A stretch of 9,700 nucleotides of DNA from Lachnospiraceae bacterium. Lineage in GTDB: Bacteria > Bacillota > Clostridia > Lachnospirales > Lachnospiraceae. Positions 7,302 through 9,700 of the stretch are shown piece by piece. The position numbers were made by a program, and so were the translations under genes. The stretch is taken from assembly GCA_017446125.1 (NCBI GenBank), contig JAFSRL010000276.1:1-9700 (forward strand), read 5' to 3'. Position 1 is the first letter of the stretch, and each line of letters starts with the position of its first letter. The notes beneath the pieces were generated by a model that worked only from the letters and a program-made list of their open reading frames with translations, was not told the DNA's origin and searched no databases.

Positions 7302-8378
7302 TTAATTCAGAAAATCGTTTGCGTTGTCTGCGTTGATCAAAACCGCATCGATGCCGTAGGTCTCGAAGCTCTGGCCAGCCTCCACGGTTGCGCCCGCGTT
7401 GACCGCTTCCACCATGAGCTGAAGTGCCTTTGCTCCGATTGCCGCAGGATCCTGTGCGACGGTTGCCGCAAGGTTGCCGTCCGCAACAGACTGGATCGCG
7501 TCCGCGTTACCGTCGGTGCCGCAAACCTTGATGTCCTTGCCGGAAGCCGCAACCGCTTCCTGCACGCCCATTGCCATGGTGTCGTTGCAGCAGTAGATTG
7601 CCTTTAAGTCAGGATGTGCGTTGATCATGTTGGTTGCAACGTCCATTGCCTTGGTGCGATCCCAGTCCGCCGGAAGGGAATCAACAATCGTTGCGCCCGC
7701 CGCTTCGAAGGCTTCCTTTGCACCGTCACGTCTCTGCTCACCGGACAATGCGCCTGCCTTACCTTCCACAATCGCGACCTCGATTTCATTGGAGCCGACC
7801 TGCTTCAGCAGCTCTTCTGCGCCCATCTTACCGACGTTGACATTGTCGGTTGCGACATATCCGTAAAGTCCGCCGCCCAGTGCCGCAAGTGCGTCCGCGT
7901 CAATCTTCTCGTCAACGTCCACGACGACGATGCCCTTGCTCGTTGCATCCGCAATCGCGTTGTTTAAGTTCACGTCGGAAATCGGAGCAACACCGATTGC
8001 CTTATACTTGCCGGTGGAGATGAAGTTCTCTAAAATCTGAACCTGACCTTCGACGTCGTCTTCCGTGTTACCGGACTGGATGTCAACCGTTACGCCTAGG
8101 CGCTCTGCTTCCGCCTCGATGCCTGCCTTCATGTCCTGCCAGAACTGGCTGGACTGTGTCTTCAAAACAACCGCGTATACGTCGGTTGCGCCCGCTTCCG
8201 CCGCGGGTTCTTCTGCTGCAGCTTCTTCCGCCGCCGGCTCTTCTGCCGCTTCCTCAGTTGCTTCTTCCGTTGTTTCCTGTGCCGGTTCGTTTGCCGGAGC
8301 GGTTGTATTGCCGCCGCAGCCCGCCAGCAGGCCGCAGCCCAGGGTTGCCACTACGAGCATTGCTAAAAGCTTTTTCAT
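7302..8378 (-). CDS. alsB: D-allose-binding lipoprotein
   Basis: An extracytoplasmic solute receptor of the ribose/allose (Peripla_BP_4) type, 358 residues. The signal peptide ends in lipobox LLAGC with lipidated Cys21. Residues 24-66 are an Ala/Glu-rich linker with a near-repeat (EEAAEEPAA, then EEAAAEEPAA). The mature domain opens with YAVVLKT (68-74) and FW (79-80), then DEKID (156-160), EGKAGALSGEQRR (205-217), PADWDR (236-241), AIYCCNDTMAMGV (260-272), GTDG (287-290) and TVAQ (306-309). These blocks match E. coli AlsB nearly one for one from memory. Expected ligand residues are in K73, F79-W80, D156, R216/R217, N265, D289 and Q309; E. coli SNPFW is SSQFW here. The ATG has AGGAGG (8385-8390) six bases upstream. 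It is first in the transport operon and directly behind the regulated promoter. Confidence 0.9.
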   Translation of the reverse strand: MKKLLAMLVVATLGCGLLAGCGGNTTAPANEPAQETTEEATEEAAEEPAAEEAAAEEPAAEAGATDVYAVVLKTQSSQFWQDMKAGIEAEAERLGVTVDIQSGNTEDDVEGQVQILENFISTGKYKAIGVAPISDVNLNNAIADATSKGIVVVDVDEKIDADALAALGGGLYGYVATDNVNVGKMGAEELLKQVGSNEIEVAIVEGKAGALSGEQRRDGAKEAFEAAGATIVDSLPADWDRTKAMDVATNMINAHPDLKAIYCCNDTMAMGVQEAVAASGKDIKVCGTDGNADAIQSVADGNLAATVAQDPAAIGAKALQLMVEAVNAGATVEAGQSFETYGIDAVLINADNANDFLN

Positions 8379-8417
8379 GTTGTTCCTCCTTTTCGTTGTT
8401 TTATTGTTTGCGTAATT

Positions 8418-8435
8418 TGAGTAATCGTTTACTCA
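8418..8435. promoter_or_regulatory. LacI-family operator O1, downstream of the alsB start point
   Basis: TGAGTAATCGTTTACTCA is an 18-base palindrome with a central CG and one mismatched pair, the classic shape for a LacI/GalR dimer (half-site TGAGTAAaCG). It occupies roughly +7 to +24 relative to the predicted transcription start, where a bound repressor would block RNA polymerase. The regulator encoded just upstream keeps the hinge leucine (L57) that intercalates at the central CG in this family. A similar site lies at 8506-8523. Confidence 0.8.
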
Positions 8436-8448
8436 TCCTCTTAACGTC

Positions 8449-8477
8449 TTTATAGCATTTATCAGCGGTTGCGTCAA
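8449..8477 (-). promoter_or_regulatory. Sigma-A promoter of the alsB operon
   Basis: On the minus strand the -35 box is TTGACG (8472-8477) and the -10 box is TATAAA (8449-8454), with an exact 17-base spacer. Transcription should start near 8442, giving a leader of about 64 bases that contains operator O1 and the AGGAGG site. It drives alsB and probably all seven downstream genes. No riboswitch-like fold is evident in the short leader. Confidence 0.78.
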
Positions 8478-8505
8478 TAGTGCTTTTACAATTTCGTCGA
8501 TATTA

Positions 8506-8523
8506 TGGGTAATCGTTTGCGCA
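8506..8523. promoter_or_regulatory. LacI-family operator O2, upstream of the alsB promoter
   Basis: TGGGTAATCGTTTGCGCA matches O1 at 15 of 18 positions, including the whole central GTAATCGTTT. Centre-to-centre distance to O1 is 88 bp, with the promoter between, which fits repression by DNA looping or cooperative binding. Its own symmetry is poorer than that of O1, so it is probably the weaker site. It overlaps a perfect TTTGCGCAAA palindrome (8516-8525) and lies 39 bases past the stop of the regulator gene. Confidence 0.68.
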
Positions 8524-8562
8524 AATTGTGAAATATGACGATAGAACGGGGTGGAATGATGC

Positions 8563-9564
8563 TTAGTAAGCGGTGGATTCTCTTCTGGTCAGTGTCACGG
8601 GCAGGTAGTAGCGCCCGTCCTCAACGGCGTCGCCCTTTAAGCGACGCATGATGAAATCGATTGCCATCGAAGCCATCTGGGAAACGTCCTGATGGACGCT
8701 TGTGAGACCCGGACCGCAGCTTTCCGCAAGATAGCAGTCGTCGAATCCGGTCAGGCGGATGTCCTTGGGAACACGCAGACCCGCCTTTCGCAGGGAAAGA
8801 TAAATGCCCACGGCAATCGTGTCGGTGGTTGTCATGATGCCGTCGGGAATCTTTTTCTTTTTTAAGAAGGCGTCCATTTCCTGTTCCGCCTGTTTGATGG
8901 AAACATGATCGAGGTCCAAAAGCATGTCCTTCGAGAAACGGACCTTTTCCTCCTCGAGCGCGCGCATGGCGCCCTGGAAGCGGATGGTCTGGTTGATGTC
9001 ATCCCCGTGCGCCTTCACGACAAGGATTTTTTTGCAGCCCGCCGCAAGCAGCTCCTTCGTTGCGAGGTAGCCGCCCTGGTCGTTGTCCGAGCAAATCATG
9101 ATGCCTTCGTTGATTGCGGTGTCTTTTGCCGGGCGGTCCAAATAGACCGTGGGAAGATTCCGGAACTCCGCGTGATAACGCAGACACGAAATCAACACCA
9201 TGCCGCTGACATTCTGCGCACGCAGCGACTGGATGTGTTTGATTTCAAGCTGTTCCGATTCGTTGGTGTTGCAGATGATGCAGGAGTACCCGCGCTCGAA
9301 CATGCCGGTCTCGATTTTGTTGACCAGCGAAGAAAAGTGCGGGTTCGTGATGTCGGGCACCACCACGCCGATGGTCTGGGTTCTGGTTGTGCGCAGACCC
9401 TTCGCGCTTTCGTTCGGAACATAGCGGTTGTCGCGAATCACCTTCAGCACGCGCGCCTCCGTTTCCTTGGAGTAGCGCCCGTTGCGGTTGATCACGCGCG
9501 ACACCGTCGCGACACTCGTCCCGGCAAGCTCTGCAATTTCCTGCATGGTGGTGGCTCGTTTCAT
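8563..9564 (-). CDS. LacI/GalR-family transcriptional regulator
   Basis: A 333-residue DNA-binding regulator of normal family length. The helix-turn-helix covers about residues 6-26 (MQEIAELAGTSVATVSRVIN), followed by the hinge region ESAKGLRT (52-59) with Leu57, then a periplasmic-binding-protein-like effector domain beginning TIGVVVPDITNPHF (64-77). It would bind operators O1 and O2 ahead of alsB and respond to a sugar, probably allose, allulose or a phosphate of these; the effector is inferred. In E. coli this operon is controlled by an RpiR-type AlsR, so the regulator has been exchanged. The ATG at 9564 has no recognisable ribosome binding site and begins about where transcription should start. 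Translation may also begin at Met7, but no good site precedes it either. Confidence 0.9.
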   Translation of the reverse strand: MKRATTMQEIAELAGTSVATVSRVINRNGRYSKETEARVLKVIRDNRYVPNESAKGLRTTRTQTIGVVVPDITNPHFSSLVNKIETGMFERGYSCIICNTNESEQLEIKHIQSLRAQNVSGMVLISCLRYHAEFRNLPTVYLDRPAKDTAINEGIMICSDNDQGGYLATKELLAAGCKKILVVKAHGDDINQTIRFQGAMRALEEEKVRFSKDMLLDLDHVSIKQAEQEMDAFLKKKKIPDGIMTTTDTIAVGIYLSLRKAGLRVPKDIRLTGFDDCYLAESCGPGLTSVHQDVSQMASMAIDFIMRRLKGDAVEDGRYYLPVTLTRRESTAY

Positions 9565-9570
9565 AGGCTT

Positions 9571-9598
9571 ATTCTACCATGTTTTGCTTTGTGTGCAA
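9571..9598 (-). promoter_or_regulatory. Promoter of the LacI-family gene, possibly leaderless
   Basis: On the minus strand the -35 box is TTGCAC (9593-9598) and the -10 box is TAGAAT (9571-9576), with a 16-base spacer and an extended TGG just before the -10. Only six bases separate the -10 from the ATG at 9564, so the usual start point would be the A of the start codon. Repeat copy 3 starts three bases beyond the -35 box. No O1/O2-like site is seen here, so there is no sign of autoregulation. Confidence 0.6.
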
Positions 9599-9600
9599 GC

Positions 9601-9690
9601 AGTGAGTCAGGGGGACGGGTACAGTGACTCATTTTATAACACCTCATCCGTCAGCTTCGCTGACACCTTCCCCTCAAGGGGAAGGTATGA
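9601..9690. repeat. Structured inverted-repeat element, copy 3 (variant, cut by window end)
   Basis: The left arm (9601-9632) matches copy 2 for 32 bases, differing at one base. Six extra bases (TTTATA) then precede the shared core, which contains hairpins at 9650-9664 and 9665-9686. After GGTATGA (ending at 9690) the sequence departs from the other copies (TTGCAGAATG to the window end), so the matching right arm is absent or lies beyond the window. Orientation is the same as in copies 1 and 2. It sits directly upstream of the regulator promoter. Confidence 0.8.
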
Positions 9691-9700
9691 TTGCAGAATG

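Noticed and set aside
8418..8435. CcpA catabolite-response (cre) site instead of a local operator
   Set aside because: The site shares the central CG shape with cre, but it has a near-duplicate next to a LacI-family gene and fits cre only partly. A contribution from CcpA cannot be excluded.
8379..8442. Riboswitch in the alsB leader
   Set aside because: The predicted leader is only about 64 bases, is mostly operator and ribosome binding site, and has no recognisable aptamer motif.
8905..9627. Long plus-strand open frame of 240 codons opposite the LacI-family gene
   Set aside because: It is antisense to a clear regulator gene, has no recognisable domain and runs into the repeat element; the high GC of the coding strand explains the open frame.
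1..9700. Three similar repeats considered as a CRISPR array or as the ends of a transposon with its own transposase
   Set aside because: The copies are far apart and internally palindromic, with no regular spacers, and no cas, transposase or recombinase gene is present in the window.

Overview
The window looks like a chromosomal segment from a Gram-positive anaerobe, most likely a Clostridia-type Firmicute. The reasons are strong AGGAGG-type ribosome binding sites, a consensus sigma-A promoter, short gaps between same-strand genes, moderately high GC, a corrinoid-activation (RamA-like) gene remnant, and a short structured repeat of a kind I associate with gut Firmicutes. This placement is inference; no marker gene is present.

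Layout. Positions 1-990 hold two copies of a structured inverted-repeat element (4-105 and 877-988) on either side of a plus-strand fragment of a RamA/DUF4445-type ASKHA protein, which lacks its N-terminal part and carries an in-frame TAA. From 988 to 9564 everything is on the minus strand. Read in transcription order there is a LacI-family regulator (9564-8563), a 184-bp regulatory gap, and then seven tightly packed genes. These are an allose-binding lipoprotein (alsB-like), a double-NBD ATPase (alsA-like), a permease (alsC-like), D-allulose-6-phosphate 3-epimerase (alsE), a ROK-family D-allose kinase (alsK) and two different Gfo/Idh/MocA oxidoreductases. A third, variant copy of the repeat begins at 9601, three bases from the -35 box of the regulator promoter, so repeat copies bound the whole cassette exactly.

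How it works together. B-A-C-E-K is the gene order I remember for the E. coli D-allose operon, and each protein resembles its E. coli counterpart across its length. Allose would be imported by AlsBAC, phosphorylated by AlsK, isomerised to allulose 6-phosphate and epimerised by AlsE to fructose 6-phosphate. The isomerase (RpiB in E. coli) is not in the window. Instead of the RpiR-type AlsR there is a LacI-family regulator, and two matching 18-bp operators with a central CG flank a TTGACG-17-TATAAA promoter ahead of alsB. The two appended oxidoreductases are the undescribed part: they suggest oxidative/reductive handling of allose, an alloside, allitol or a 3-keto sugar.

Other signals are a probable leaderless transcript for the regulator, a hairpin plus G-rich hexamer repeat between alsB and alsA, and a repeat copy whose ends coincide with the stop codons of two convergent genes.
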